NCBI GenBank assembly: GCA_017645305.1
Contig: JAGCPD010000071.1
Span: 62,001-126,000 of the forward strand
DNA length: 64,000 bases
From: Bacteroidaceae bacterium
GTDB lineage: Bacteria; Bacteroidota; Bacteroidia; Bacteroidales; Bacteroidaceae
Direction: 5' to 3'
Position numbers and translations under genes: made by a program. Below, one piece after another: positions 52,303 to 60,741 of this stretch (its first letter is position 1; each line of letters opens with the position of its first letter). Under the pieces are notes generated by a model. The model made no database searches. It saw nothing but the letters and a program-made list of their open reading frames with translations, and was not told the origin of the DNA.

Positions 52303-54402
52303 ATGAAAAGACTGATTCTATTTTCAATGGTTTGCCTGATGACCACAGTAACACAGGCACAGAATGAGACTACGGTGGAGAACGATTCCGTGGTATGGGA
52401 CAAGATGCTCAGCGAAATCGCCGTAACGGGACACCGCCACATCGTCAGGATGAAGGGCAACACGCTCGTTGCGCAAGTGGCTAACACGGAACTGGCCAAT
52501 CTCGGCACGGCCAACGATGTGCTGTCGCGTTTGCCGTTCATCAATATGGACGGCGACGAAATCAGCATCGTAGGAAAGGGTAAGCCTGCGGTCTTAATCG
52601 ACAACCGCCCCATGCGCGACGAGTCGGAACTACAGATGCTTCGCAGTGAGAACATCAAGAACATCCAGATTATCACCTCGCCAGGCGCGGAGTACGCTTC
52701 GGACGTGAAGGCCGTTATCAAGATTCAGACGCGCCAGCCGTTCATCAAGGGACTGAGCGGAAAACTGACCTCTCAGACCTCAGCCAAGCGCATCTGGGAG
52801 GAAATGGCGATGGCCGACCTGAGTTACAACTGGACGAACTGGCAGGTGTTCGGGCAGGTGATGTATAACAACGGCGGGCGAAAGAACTATGACGTGAGCA
52901 CTACCGACTTCCTTTTCAACGGTCAGCAAAACCAACTCGTAAACACGGCTACGAAGCGCAACAAGTTTGAGACCACGACCGCAAAGGGAGGCTTCAATTG
53001 GAACAGCGGCGGGCAGTCGCTCGGTGCCTACTACCAGTACAACAACCAGCCCACGCACTTCAAAAGCCGTGGCACAGAGGACGACGACGTGCTGGGCATC
53101 AAGGAGCAGAACATCGGCAAACTCATCGACATTGATTCCAAGCAGGAGAAGCATTTGGCATCGGCCTACTATGACAACACTTTCGAGAACGAGGCACACC
53201 TGCACTTCGACGGCAACTACATCCACACATGGTACACCGACGACAATCTGACGCAGACCGTTTCGCCCACGACCAGCGAGATTGTTCCCTCGCAGACGGG
53301 CATGACCTCCGACCTCTGGGCGGGCAAACTCTACTACGAGTTTCCCTTTGCCACGGGTAAACTGAACGTCGGCACGGAGGACAGCTACACCTACAACCAT
53401 CAGGAGTACACGATGCAGAACGCTGCCGTCGGCAATTACATTCCATCGACCGAGAACGAGAGCCGCCAGACCGATTGCGCAGCTTTCGCCACGTGGCAGA
53501 AGGATTGGAATGCCTTGTCGCTCCAATTGGGTTTGCGCTACGAATACGTGAAGTTTGACTACAAGCGCGACGGCATCCGCGACGACGAGGTGAGCCGCAC
53601 CGATAACAGTCTGTCGCCCAATCTCTCGCTCTCGTACAACTTCAACGAGACCACCTTCATGTCGCTCGACTATTCGCACTCCATCACCCGTCCGCCTTAT
53701 AAACAGTTGCGCAGTTCCTTATTATATGTCGGTCCTTACGAGGTGGAGGGTGGCAATCCCACGTTGGGCGACTGCAAGACCGACGAACTAACCTATATGT
53801 TCGGCTGGAAAGACCTGACGCTGGAACTGACCTACAGCCATCTGGCTGACACCTACGTCTATACCAAGGAGCACTATTCCGATGCAAAGCCCCTGCTCGT
53901 GTTCAGTCCCCGTCAGGCCGACATCAACAAGCTGAACGCCTACCTGTCATACGCCCCCGTGGTCAAGTTCTGGAAACCCAACTTCACCGTTGGCTTCGAC
54001 CAGCAGTGGCTCACGCTCTATGGTGAGAAGTACAACAAGCCCATCTTCCGCTACATGCTGAAGAATATCTTCACGCCCTCGAAGAATTGGATGATGACTT
54101 TCGACGTGACAGGCTCCACACGCGGCCACACAATGACCAACGAAATGCGTTCACAATGGGGCATCGACCTCTCCGTGCGTCGCTACTTCATGCAGAAGCG
54201 CTTGCAGATAGCCCTCGCTGCCAACGACATCTTCCACACCCGCAACCAAAGTTGGTGGATGAACGTCAAGGACGTGAGCCTCTACAAAGACTCCGATGCC
54301 GACACTCGTCGCCTGATGCTCACCGTTTCCTATACCTTCAACCCAAAGAAGAGCAAGTATAAGGGCGAGGGAGCCGCCAACAACGAAATGAAACGACTTT
54401 GA
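52303..54402 (+). CDS. Outer membrane beta-barrel protein (TonB-receptor-like, OMP_b-brl_3)
   Basis: 699 residues with a signal peptide (MKRLILFSMVCLMTTVTQA). A plug-like domain follows (NTLVAQVANTELANLGTAND, VLIDNRPMRDESEL, IKNIQIITSPGAEYASDVKA), then a long barrel of alternating aromatic strands (LGLRYEYVKFDYKR, SLSPNLSLSYNF, MSLDYSHSITRPPY). It ends KSKYKGEGAANNEMKRL, a tail usual for this Bacteroidetes family. The carboxypeptidase-like N-terminal domain that many relatives carry is missing. Probable role: energised uptake or export of a ligand across the outer membrane; the ligand is unknown. No SusD partner is adjacent. Confidence 0.85.
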   Translation: MKRLILFSMVCLMTTVTQAQNETTVENDSVVWDKMLSEIAVTGHRHIVRMKGNTLVAQVANTELANLGTANDVLSRLPFINMDGDEISIVGKGKPAVLIDNRPMRDESELQMLRSENIKNIQIITSPGAEYASDVKAVIKIQTRQPFIKGLSGKLTSQTSAKRIWEEMAMADLSYNWTNWQVFGQVMYNNGGRKNYDVSTTDFLFNGQQNQLVNTATKRNKFETTTAKGGFNWNSGGQSLGAYYQYNNQPTHFKSRGTEDDDVLGIKEQNIGKLIDIDSKQEKHLASAYYDNTFENEAHLHFDGNYIHTWYTDDNLTQTVSPTTSEIVPSQTGMTSDLWAGKLYYEFPFATGKLNVGTEDSYTYNHQEYTMQNAAVGNYIPSTENESRQTDCAAFATWQKDWNALSLQLGLRYEYVKFDYKRDGIRDDEVSRTDNSLSPNLSLSYNFNETTFMSLDYSHSITRPPYKQLRSSLLYVGPYEVEGGNPTLGDCKTDELTYMFGWKDLTLELTYSHLADTYVYTKEHYSDAKPLLVFSPRQADINKLNAYLSYAPVVKFWKPNFTVGFDQQWLTLYGEKYNKPIFRYMLKNIFTPSKNWMMTFDVTGSTRGHTMTNEMRSQWGIDLSVRRYFMQKRLQIALAANDIFHTRNQSWWMNVKDVSLYKDSDADTRRLMLTVSYTFNPKKSKYKGEGAANNEMKRL

Positions 54403-54484
54403 ACGAATGAATAAAACCGAGACAATGATTGAGAACAGCGACGAGGTCGGCGGAATCACAAAAGGAAAATAAATCACAAATAAT

Positions 54485-54859
54485 ATGAGAACAACAAAAC
54501 TTTGGAGAATCGCCTTTGCGATGCTTGCTGCTTTCTCCCTCGCCTCTTGCAGCAGCGACGATGACAATGAAGATAAAGTGGAGCAGGTAACCATCTATGT
54601 GTCTGCTGAAACAGGAGTTTACTATGACATGTGGCTCGACCCCGAAAGGGAGAATCCAATTGTCGGGATGCAGATACAGGAGAAGGGTGCCACTCGTTGG
54701 AGTTGTGTCAGCCTTTATAGAATAGCGGGTTTCACCTACGAGAAAGGAAACGAGTACGAACTGTTAGTGAAGAAAACAACCCTTGCTAATCCCCCGCAGG
54801 ATTATGTCAATGTCAGGTACGAACTTATCCGCATCGTCTCACAGAGAAAGATTGAATAA
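54485..54859 (+). CDS. DUF4377-domain lipoprotein
   Basis: 124 residues. Lipoprotein signal ending SLASC (Cys22), a short acidic linker (SSDDDNEDK), then a DUF4377-like domain: 'VTIYVSAETG', 'VGMQIQEKGATRWSCVSLYR', 'IAGFTYEKGNEYELLVKKTT', 'NPPQDYVNVRYELIRIVS'. The 'GFxYExGxEYxLxVxKT...NPPxD' pattern is the family mark, found also in HslJ-type heat-shock lipoproteins. The CxQV cysteine typical of some relatives is replaced. Role unknown. It follows the OMP gene by 82 bases and is closed by a terminator. Confidence 0.75.
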   Translation: MRTTKLWRIAFAMLAAFSLASCSSDDDNEDKVEQVTIYVSAETGVYYDMWLDPERENPIVGMQIQEKGATRWSCVSLYRIAGFTYEKGNEYELLVKKTTLANPPQDYVNVRYELIRIVSQRKIE

Positions 54860-54883
54860 AACACGCCAGTTCCTATGAGCGTG

Positions 54884-54929
54884 CCTCCCCGTTTGATTCG
54901 GCAACGGGCGGCGGGGAGGTATCTTTTTT
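54884..54929 (+). terminator. Terminator after the DUF4377 lipoprotein
   Basis: CCTCCCCG (54884-54891) with CGGGGAGG (54912-54919), inner CCGTTTG/CGGG pairing, then TATC and T6 (54924-54929). Confidence 0.85.
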
Positions 54930-55113
54930 AGGGCTGGCAGAATTCTTTGGGCAGCTTAACGCGCTGGGGCTGCATACAAAGAGCAGATAAGTCAGCGCAA
55001 CAAATGTTAACACCAAAAACATAGGAACTATGGCAAAAAAACTTAACAACGGTCCTTGACCTGAGCAGGCGATGAGCATGAACGGAAAACGTTACGAACA
55101 TCATCAGAAACGG

Positions 55114-55196
55114 TCATGTATCATGAATGGATTGAATCATGTATCATGAACCGAGCAAATCATGTATCATGAATGAATCAAATCATGTATCATGAA
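55114..55196. repeat. Four copies of a TCATGTATCATGA dyad
   Basis: The 14-mer TCATGTATCATGAA starts at 55114, 55138, 55160 and 55183 (spacing 24, 22, 23). TCATG-TAT-CATGA is an inverted repeat, so each unit could be a protein-binding dyad on about the same face of the helix. They stand 66 bases upstream of the HU-like start codon. Confidence 0.75.
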
Positions 55197-55261
55197 CCGA
55201 GCAAGCCATGCAGATGGCGATTTTCAGACAACAAAAGTATTCATCAAAAAAACGTAAGACT

Positions 55262-55774
55262 ATGATTTCATTGATTAAAATGAAGGGTGTGAACCTTCAG
55301 ACCAAGGAGATTATCTATTATCCCAAGTGGACACGTATTTCAACTGTTAACGAGACGCAGCTGTCGAAGCGCATGGCGCGCGGAAGCACGTTCTCCGTTG
55401 GTGAAATCAATGGTGTGTTCTCGGACTTCCCGCAGTCGATTATTGACGAGCTGCTGGATGGCAACGCTGTTGAGATTGCAGGCCTGGGCACCTTCAAGTT
55501 GAAGGTTCAGGGCAAGAGCCAGAAGGAGAAGAAGCTAGTGACTTCAGTCGGTGCAAAGATTATCGTGCTGTTCGAGCCAGCTTTAGAGTTGACCAGTCGT
55601 CTGAACAACGAGAAGGAGTTTCGCTTCGTAGATGCTCCCACAGCCGAAGGACAGCAGGATGCCGACGAGGGCGGTGACACGCCCAGTGGAGGCGATACTC
55701 CCGGTGGTGACGATACGCCCACGCCGGATCCTGATCCAGACCCCAGTGGTGGTGATGAACCCATAGAAGACTAA
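55262..55774 (+). CDS. HU-like DNA-binding protein with acidic Pro/Gly tail
   Basis: 170 residues from the ATG at 55262 (MISLIKMKGVNLQTKEIIYY); an upstream in-frame ATG at 55208 would be translated through the repeat edge. Residues 1-115 follow the Bacteroidetes HU-related DNA-binding family (SKRMARGSTFSVGEINGVFS, ELLDGNAVEIAGLGTFKLKV). After that comes a low-complexity tail (GGDTPSGGDTPGGDDTPTPD, then PDPDPSGGDEPIED). HU-type proteins bend DNA and organise the nucleoid; the acidic tail could reduce or modulate DNA binding. It sits between dyad repeats and a strong terminator, so it is a single-gene unit. Confidence 0.8.
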   Translation: MISLIKMKGVNLQTKEIIYYPKWTRISTVNETQLSKRMARGSTFSVGEINGVFSDFPQSIIDELLDGNAVEIAGLGTFKLKVQGKSQKEKKLVTSVGAKIIVLFEPALELTSRLNNEKEFRFVDAPTAEGQQDADEGGDTPSGGDTPGGDDTPTPDPDPDPSGGDEPIED

Positions 55775-55780
55775 ATACAA

Positions 55781-55806
55781 AGAAAGAGCGCTGCGGCGCT
55801 CTTTCT
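55781..55806. terminator. Terminator after the HU-like gene
   Basis: AGAAAGAGCGC (55781-55791), loop TGCG, GCGCTCTTTCT (55796-55806): a perfect 11-bp stem with tetraloop. It lies between the HU-like gene and the converging porin gene. Confidence 0.85.
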
Positions 55807-55809
55807 TCG

Positions 55810-55918
55810 TCAATGGATAATTGAAAATTGAAAATGGATAATTAACAATTAACAACTAACAACTAACAATGAACAATGGATATTTATTTCGCTAACCGCT
55901 AACCACTAACCGCTAACC
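55810..55918. repeat. AT-rich interspersed repeats and a CTAACC-type array
   Basis: ATGGATAATTGAAAATTGAA type units (55813-55850) are the intergenic form of the repeat found inside asnB and carA. TAACAACTAACAACTAACAA follows, then four heptamers (GCTAACC, GCTAACC, ACTAACC, GCTAACC) at 55891-55918. No gene. Confidence 0.65.
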
Positions 55919-55928
55919 CTTTTCGTTA

Positions 55929-56615
55929 TTAAAGGCTGAATCCCAGACCGAAGACGAAGTAGAACTTGCCGGAGTTGGGGTTGGAGGTCAGGCCGGCAAA
56001 GACGGGCAGGTGGTACTTCTCCTTGATGACGAAGTTCTTGGTGGCTCGGAGCGAGACGTTGGTGCAGGCAAAGCCGGTGGTGCCGTAGCTCGTCGTGCAC
56101 CAGGGGACGATGCCGACGGTGCCCGTCCAGTCGAGTTTCGCCAAGCGGAAGGGTGCTGAGAGCTCGAAATAGCTGCTGTAGGCACGTTTGCCGCTGCCGT
56201 TCAGTCCGTCGTTGCCAGCGAAGTTGGTGTACCACGTGGCGGAGAGGAAACCGAAGTCGTAGCCGACGAATCCCTCCCAGATGTGGGTGGTCTTTCCTGT
56301 CTTATACTGGAAGTAGCTGCCCTCACCAAACCAGTAGTCGGTTATGCCCACGCTGAAACCTTTCGTCTCGTACTTGAGCGTGAAGTCCAGCTCTTTGGTG
56401 TCGTCTTTGTCAAAACCCACGCTTCCCCATGCTGTGAGGCTCAGGCCTTTGTAGTCAACACCCAGGGTAGGCTGCAGACTGAAGTTACCCATGTCCAGAC
56501 CACGCCAGATGTATTGGCTCACGAGATCGGCACCAAGGGTGGCACTCACTTTATCTTGTGCCCATGCCGTGGTCATACCGACCACGGACAGGGCAATGAT
56601 GATGAATCTTTTCAT
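55929..56615 (-). CDS. Putative porin, TorF-like
   Basis: 228 residues, signal peptide MKRFIIIALSVVGMTTAWA then QD. Short beta-strands with aromatic girdles fill the rest: SATLGADLVSQYIWRGLDMG, LSLTAWGSVGF, LDFTLKYETKGFSVGITDYW, and the final strand KFYFVFGLGFSL ending in the hydrophobic residue usual for barrels. The start 'VSQYIWRGL' is typical of TorF-type putative porins. It is the last gene after glnK and amtB (56 bases from amtB), so it may be the outer membrane route for ammonium or other nitrogen compounds. Confidence 0.75.
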   Translation of the reverse strand: MKRFIIIALSVVGMTTAWAQDKVSATLGADLVSQYIWRGLDMGNFSLQPTLGVDYKGLSLTAWGSVGFDKDDTKELDFTLKYETKGFSVGITDYWFGEGSYFQYKTGKTTHIWEGFVGYDFGFLSATWYTNFAGNDGLNGSGKRAYSSYFELSAPFRLAKLDWTGTVGIVPWCTTSYGTTGFACTNVSLRATKNFVIKEKYHLPVFAGLTSNPNSGKFYFVFGLGFSL

Positions 56616-56671
56616 ATTTTTACCTTTTCAACTTTTTACTTTTTTATCTTTCAATCTTCAATTTTCAATCT

Positions 56672-57928
56672 TCAATTATAGCACAATTCTCCATGCTCGT
56701 AAACATCCAGTCCCTCGTCCTCGATGCGGGCTGGCACTCGGAGACCGTGAAGCTTCTTAATGCCAAAAAAGAGAAGGAAGCCACAGACGGCTGCCCAGAG
56801 GTCGATGATGAGGATGCCGAAGCACTCTGCTCCGAAGAACCCCCAGCCGTGACCGTAGAGAGCGCCGTTGCTCGTGGAGAGCAGACCTGTCATAATCGTG
56901 CCGAAGATGCCGCAGACGCCGTGGACACTTGAGGCACCGACAGGGTCGTCGATGTGAAGCCTGTGGTCGATGAACTCGATGGAGAAGACCAGCACGGTTC
57001 CGCAGACGAGACCGATGATGACGGCACCGACGGGCGAAACGAGGTCGCAGCCTGCCGTGACACCCACAAGACCTGCCAGCACGCCGTTCAGCGTCAGGGA
57101 GAACGAGGGCTTCTTGTACTTCAGCCACGTAAGGAACATGGTAGCTACACCGCCTGCTGCTGCTGCGAGGTTGGTTGTCAGGAAGACGTGGCTGATGGCC
57201 AAGCGATTGACCTCCCCGCTGGCTGCCAGTTGTGAGCCAGGGTTGAAGCCGAACCATCCCATCCAGAGGATAAAGACACCGAGGGCTGCGAGGGTCAGCG
57301 AGTGGCCGGGAATGGCTCGGCTGCTGCCGTCCTTGGCATACTTGCCTCGGCGAGCACCCAATGCCATCGCTCCAATCAAAGCCAGCACTCCGCCCACACT
57401 GTGCACGATGGCCGAGCCCGCAAAGTCGTGGAAGACGTCGCCGAAGGTCTGCATCATGAAGCTGTCTGCCGCATCGTTGCAGAGCCAACCGCCGCCCCAA
57501 GTCCAGTGGCCTTCGATGGGATAGATGAGCAGCGAAATGATGGCGCTATAGATGACGTACATCGAGAACTTCGTCCTCTCAGCCATTGCACCGCTGACAA
57601 TCGTGGCGCTCGTAGCACAGAAGACCGTCTCGAAGATAAGGAAACCCTCGACGGGCAGTTCGCCCTTGTAGAAAGAGAGGTCGCCCCAATTGGGCATCCC
57701 AATGAAGCCGCCAAGCGCGTCGGTACCGAACATCAGTCCAAAGCCCACGAACCAGAACAGCAACGAGCCGAACATGAAATCCACGAAGTTCTTGAAAAGG
57801 ATGTTGGCCGTGTTCTTGCTGCGTGTGAAGCCTGCCTCACACAGCGCAAAGCCTGGTTGCATGAAGAACACAAGCATAGCCGCCAACAACATCCATACTG
57901 TATCTAATGATAATGCAATTTCGTTCAT
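56672..57928 (-). CDS. amtB: Ammonium transporter
   Basis: 418 residues, about 11 membrane helices. Family marks: MQPGFALCEAGFTRSKNTAN, HWTWGGGWLC, the first pore histidine region HDFAGSAIVHSVGG, and ASSVHGVCGIFGTI with the second pore histidine. It conducts NH3/NH4+ across the inner membrane and is blocked by uridylation-controlled P-II protein. glnK lies 32 bases upstream in the same unit, the standard pairing. Confidence 0.95.
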   Translation of the reverse strand: MNEIALSLDTVWMLLAAMLVFFMQPGFALCEAGFTRSKNTANILFKNFVDFMFGSLLFWFVGFGLMFGTDALGGFIGMPNWGDLSFYKGELPVEGFLIFETVFCATSATIVSGAMAERTKFSMYVIYSAIISLLIYPIEGHWTWGGGWLCNDAADSFMMQTFGDVFHDFAGSAIVHSVGGVLALIGAMALGARRGKYAKDGSSRAIPGHSLTLAALGVFILWMGWFGFNPGSQLAASGEVNRLAISHVFLTTNLAAAAGGVATMFLTWLKYKKPSFSLTLNGVLAGLVGVTAGCDLVSPVGAVIIGLVCGTVLVFSIEFIDHRLHIDDPVGASSVHGVCGIFGTIMTGLLSTSNGALYGHGWGFFGAECFGILIIDLWAAVCGFLLFFGIKKLHGLRVPARIEDEGLDVYEHGELCYN

Positions 57929-57960
57929 AATCCTTTTAATCTTTTTAACCTTTTACCTTT

Positions 57961-58308
57961 TTACTTTTTATCACGTAGTACCGTGTCACCATGTTCGCCT
58001 GTGCGGATGCTCCAGGTGTCAATCATGTCACTCACGAAGATGCGGCCATCGCCTACTTCTCCCGTATGAGCTGTGTCGATGATGACCTTTACGGTCGGTT
58101 CTACAAACTGGTCGCGACACACGATGGTCAACGCCACGCGCTCTATGACATCCGTCGAGTACTGGACGCCACGATAGATGCGCTCCTGTCGGCTCTGGCC
58201 GATGCCGTGTACGTCGTGATACTCAAACCAGTCGATGTCCGACGAGAGCAATGCCTCCTTGACATCCTCGAACTTGGTCTTCCTGATGATTGCTTCAATC
58301 TTCTTCAT
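57961..58308 (-). CDS. glnK: Nitrogen regulatory P-II protein
   Basis: 115 residues. T-loop with the modifiable tyrosine in YRGVQYSTDV, and the ATP/2-oxoglutarate-binding stretch TAHTGEVGDGRIFVSDMIDT and IRTGEHG. It opens with KKIEAIIRKTKFEDVKEALL. P-II proteins sense 2-oxoglutarate, ATP/ADP and glutamine status and close AmtB when nitrogen is plentiful. First gene of the glnK-amtB-porin operon. Confidence 0.95.
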   Translation of the reverse strand: MKKIEAIIRKTKFEDVKEALLSSDIDWFEYHDVHGIGQSRQERIYRGVQYSTDVIERVALTIVCRDQFVEPTVKVIIDTAHTGEVGDGRIFVSDMIDTWSIRTGEHGDTVLRDKK

Positions 58309-58367
58309 ACCTTAATCATTTTAATTGATGAGCGTCCTATTTGTGTCACATTGCAATGAAATCGCTG

Positions 58368-58400
58368 CAAAGGTATGGCAAAATGTTTGTGTAATACAAA
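58368..58400 (-). promoter_or_regulatory. Promoter of glnK-amtB-porin
   Basis: Minus strand: TTTG (58400-58397), 21 bases, TACCTTTG (58375-58368). Start of transcription near 58362, giving a leader of about 55 bases. Confidence 0.75.
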
Positions 58401-58513
58401 TATTCGTTGCTAAAAGATACATTCCAAGTCGCGATAATTGATATATGTCAATAAAAGTGCAAGACAACATCTCTTTTTGCAATAAAAATGTGTAATAATC
58501 TTTCCAAATGCAA

Positions 58514-58521
58514 TATCTTTG
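58514..58521 (+). promoter_or_regulatory. -7 element of dapF
   Basis: TATCTTTG at 58514-58521, 49 bases before the dapF ATG. No clean -33 box is visible. Confidence 0.55.
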
Positions 58522-58570
58522 CAGTGAAATTAATGCAAAATGATAGTTTGAAACAAGAAAGGGACGCAGA

Positions 58571-59383
58571 ATGAAGCAAAAGATACACTTCACGAAGATG
58601 CATGGTGCGGGCAACGACTACATCTACGTTGATACATCATTATATATTATAAAGGACCCGTCTGTTGCAGCCCGTGCTTGGAGCGACCGGCACAAGGGCA
58701 TCGGTTCGGACGGGCTGGTGCTGATAGGGAAGTCTCCGATGCCGGAGGCGGACTTCACCATGCGCATCTTCAACGCTGACGGTTCGGAAGCCATGATGTG
58801 CGGCAATGCCAGCCGTTGCATCGGGAAGTATCTCTACGAGAAGGGACTGACCGACAATACGACCATCCGCCTGCTCACGCTCTCCGGCATCAAGTTGCTT
58901 TTCCTGCATATTGTTGACGGCATCGTGGAAAGTGTGACGGTCGATATGGGAGAGCCTATGTTCGAGAACCATCAGCAGTTTATACCCAGCAGCAATGGGC
59001 TGCTACAAGGGAACTTCGTCTCAATGGGCAACCCCCATTACGTCATCTTTACGGACGACGTGAACACTGTTGAAGTCATGGGAAAAGAATTGGAAAACCA
59101 CCCTGCGTTTCCTGAACGCGCTAACATCGAATTTGCCGAAATGCGTCCTGACGGTATTCGAGTGCGCGTTTGGGAGCGCGGCAGTGGCATCACGATGGCT
59201 TGCGGCACAGGGGCCTGCGCTACGGCGGTGGCAGCCTGCAAGACAGGGCGCTCCGGCCGCAAGAACCGCATCGTCATGGACGGCGGCACCCTTGACATCG
59301 AGTGGCGCGAAGCAGACAACCACGTCTATCTGTCTGGGCCAGCAGAAATCGCCTTCGAGGGGGAAATAGAGCTGCCGGAATAA
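58571..59383 (+). CDS. dapF: Diaminopimelate epimerase
   Basis: 270 residues. The two catalytic cysteines are Cys77 ([11 protein letters not shown]) and Cys211 ([12 protein letters not shown]), and the start [13 protein letters not shown] is conserved. It turns LL- into meso-diaminopimelate for lysine and cell-wall synthesis. It stands 32 bases before dapL, which makes its LL-substrate, so the two work in sequence. Confidence 0.95.
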   Translation: MKQKIHFTKMHGAGNDYIYVDTSLYIIKDPSVAARAWSDRHKGIGSDGLVLIGKSPMPEADFTMRIFNADGSEAMMCGNASRCIGKYLYEKGLTDNTTIRLLTLSGIKLLFLHIVDGIVESVTVDMGEPMFENHQQFIPSSNGLLQGNFVSMGNPHYVIFTDDVNTVEVMGKELENHPAFPERANIEFAEMRPDGIRVRVWERGSGITMACGTGACATAVAACKTGRSGRKNRIVMDGGTLDIEWREADNHVYLSGPAEIAFEGEIELPE

Positions 59384-59415
59384 CGTAATGACGATATAAC
59401 GTAATAACGAAAACA

Positions 59416-60630
59416 ATGATCAACCAAAACTACCTGAATCTTTCCGAGTCCTATCTCTTCTCTGAGATTGCGCGGAAGGTGAAAGCATACAAGGAAGAGA
59501 ATCCGAAGGCCGACATCATCAGCCTCGGCATAGGTGATGTGACGCAGCCGCTCTGTCCGGCTGTCATCGAGGCTCTGCACAAGGCGACGGACGAGATGGC
59601 TCAAAGCGCGACCTTCCGTGGCTACGGCCCAGAGCGCGGCTACGACTTCCTGCGCGAAGCCATCGTAACCCACGATTTCCGTGCCCGTGGCATCGACATC
59701 GACGCGGATGAGGTGTTCGTGAGCGACGGAGCCAAGAGCGATACGGGCAACTTCCAGGAACTGCTGTCGGCAGACTGCGTTGTGGCCGTCACCGACCCCG
59801 TCTATCCTGTCTATATCGATGCAAACACAATGGCGGGACGGCGTATCGTTAAATTGCCTTGCACGGCAGAGAACGGCTTTGTACCCGAAGCCCCCACGGA
59901 GCATGTGGACGTCATCTACCTCTGCTATCCCAACAACCCGACGGGCACGACGCTGACTCGTGAGCAGCTGAAGAAGTGGGTGGACTACGCATTGGCGAAC
60001 AATGCCCTCATCTTCTACGATGCGGCTTACGAGGCGTACATCCAGAGCGAGGACGTGCCACACAGCATCTACGAGATTTCCGGCGCCAAGGAGTGTGCCG
60101 TGGAGTTCCATTCGTACTCCAAGACGGCAGGCTTCACGGGCATCCGATGCGGATATACGGTGGTGCCGAAAGCCCCCTCCCAACCTCCCCCAAAGGGGAG
60201 GAGTTCTTCCCCCCTTGGGGGGATAAGAGGGGGGCTTCATGCAATGTGGAACCGCCGTCAATCCACGAAGTTCAACGGCACGAGCTACCTCTCTCAACGT
60301 GCCGCAGAAGCCATCTATACCCCAGAAGGCAAGGCGCAGATTAAGGCGACAATCGTTTACTATATGGAGAATGCCCGACTGATGCGCGAGGCACTGACGG
60401 AGATGGGCTTCAAAGTCTATGGTGGCAAGGATGCGCCCTACCTTTGGGTCAGCACGCCAAACGGTATGAGTTCATGGGAATTCTTTGACTGGATGCTCCA
60501 CTCGGCACACGTTGTCTGCACTCCTGGCGCTGGTTTTGGCCCCTGTGGCGAGGGCTTTGTTCGCCTCACAGCCTTTGGCACACACGAGAACACAGAGAAG
60601 GCACTTCGCCGAATAAGTAATAGATTGTAA
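59416..60630 (+). CDS. dapL: LL-diaminopimelate aminotransferase with an in-frame repeat
   Basis: 404 residues, PLP fold type I. PLP lysine is Lys236 in [26 protein letters not shown] and YDAAYEAYI are the cofactor loops, and [15 protein letters not shown] is the DapL-specific block. It converts tetrahydrodipicolinate directly to LL-diaminopimelate. Between VVPK and the MWNRRQ block (residues about 252-275) a GC-rich palindromic element is translated as [17 protein letters not shown] and on; other DapL proteins have an unrelated short loop there. The loop is probably at the surface, so activity may be kept. Confidence 0.93.
   Translation: MINQNYLNLSESYLFSEIARKVKAYKEENPKADIISLGIGDVTQPLCPAVIEALHKATDEMAQSATFRGYGPERGYDFLREAIVTHDFRARGIDIDADEVFVSDGAKSDTGNFQELLSADCVVAVTDPVYPVYIDANTMAGRRIVKLPCTAENGFVPEAPTEHVDVIYLCYPNNPTGTTLTREQLKKWVDYALANNALIFYDAAYEAYIQSEDVPHSIYEISGAKECAVEFHSYSKTAGFTGIRCGYTVVPKAPSQPPPKGRSSSPLGGIRGGLHAMWNRRQSTKFNGTSYLSQRAAEAIYTPEGKAQIKATIVYYMENARLMREALTEMGFKVYGGKDAPYLWVSTPNGMSSWEFFDWMLHSAHVVCTPGAGFGPCGEGFVRLTAFGTHENTEKALRRISNRL
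60171..60239. repeat. GC-rich palindromic element inside dapL
   Basis: 69 bp (23 codons) from AAAGCCCCCTCCCAACC to AAGAGGGGGGCTT. Terminal inverted repeats plus two inner palindromes, CTCCCCCAAAGGGGAG and CCCCCCTTGGGGGG. This is the cleanest copy of the family in the window. Confidence 0.85.
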
Positions 60631-60633
60631 GGA

Positions 60634-60741
60634 CCCCCTATCCCCCTTCAGGGGGAATTAAATTGTAAATTGGACTCCGGCTTTGCCGCCTGAGTGCTAA
60701 AACAAGAATAAATAATACACGAAGAAATCGTCAAATAGCAA
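60634..60741. other. Short gap with a C/G-rich partial repeat
   Basis: CCCCCTATCCCCCTTCAGGG at 60634-60653 is a partial copy of the GC-rich family. The rest before gltB shows no promoter I can support. Confidence 0.45.

Noticed and set aside
54873..55079. Minus-strand frame of 68 residues with a hydrophobic stretch
   Set aside because: It overlaps the DUF4377 terminator, has no promoter or ribosome site, and the hydrophobic part could be chance.
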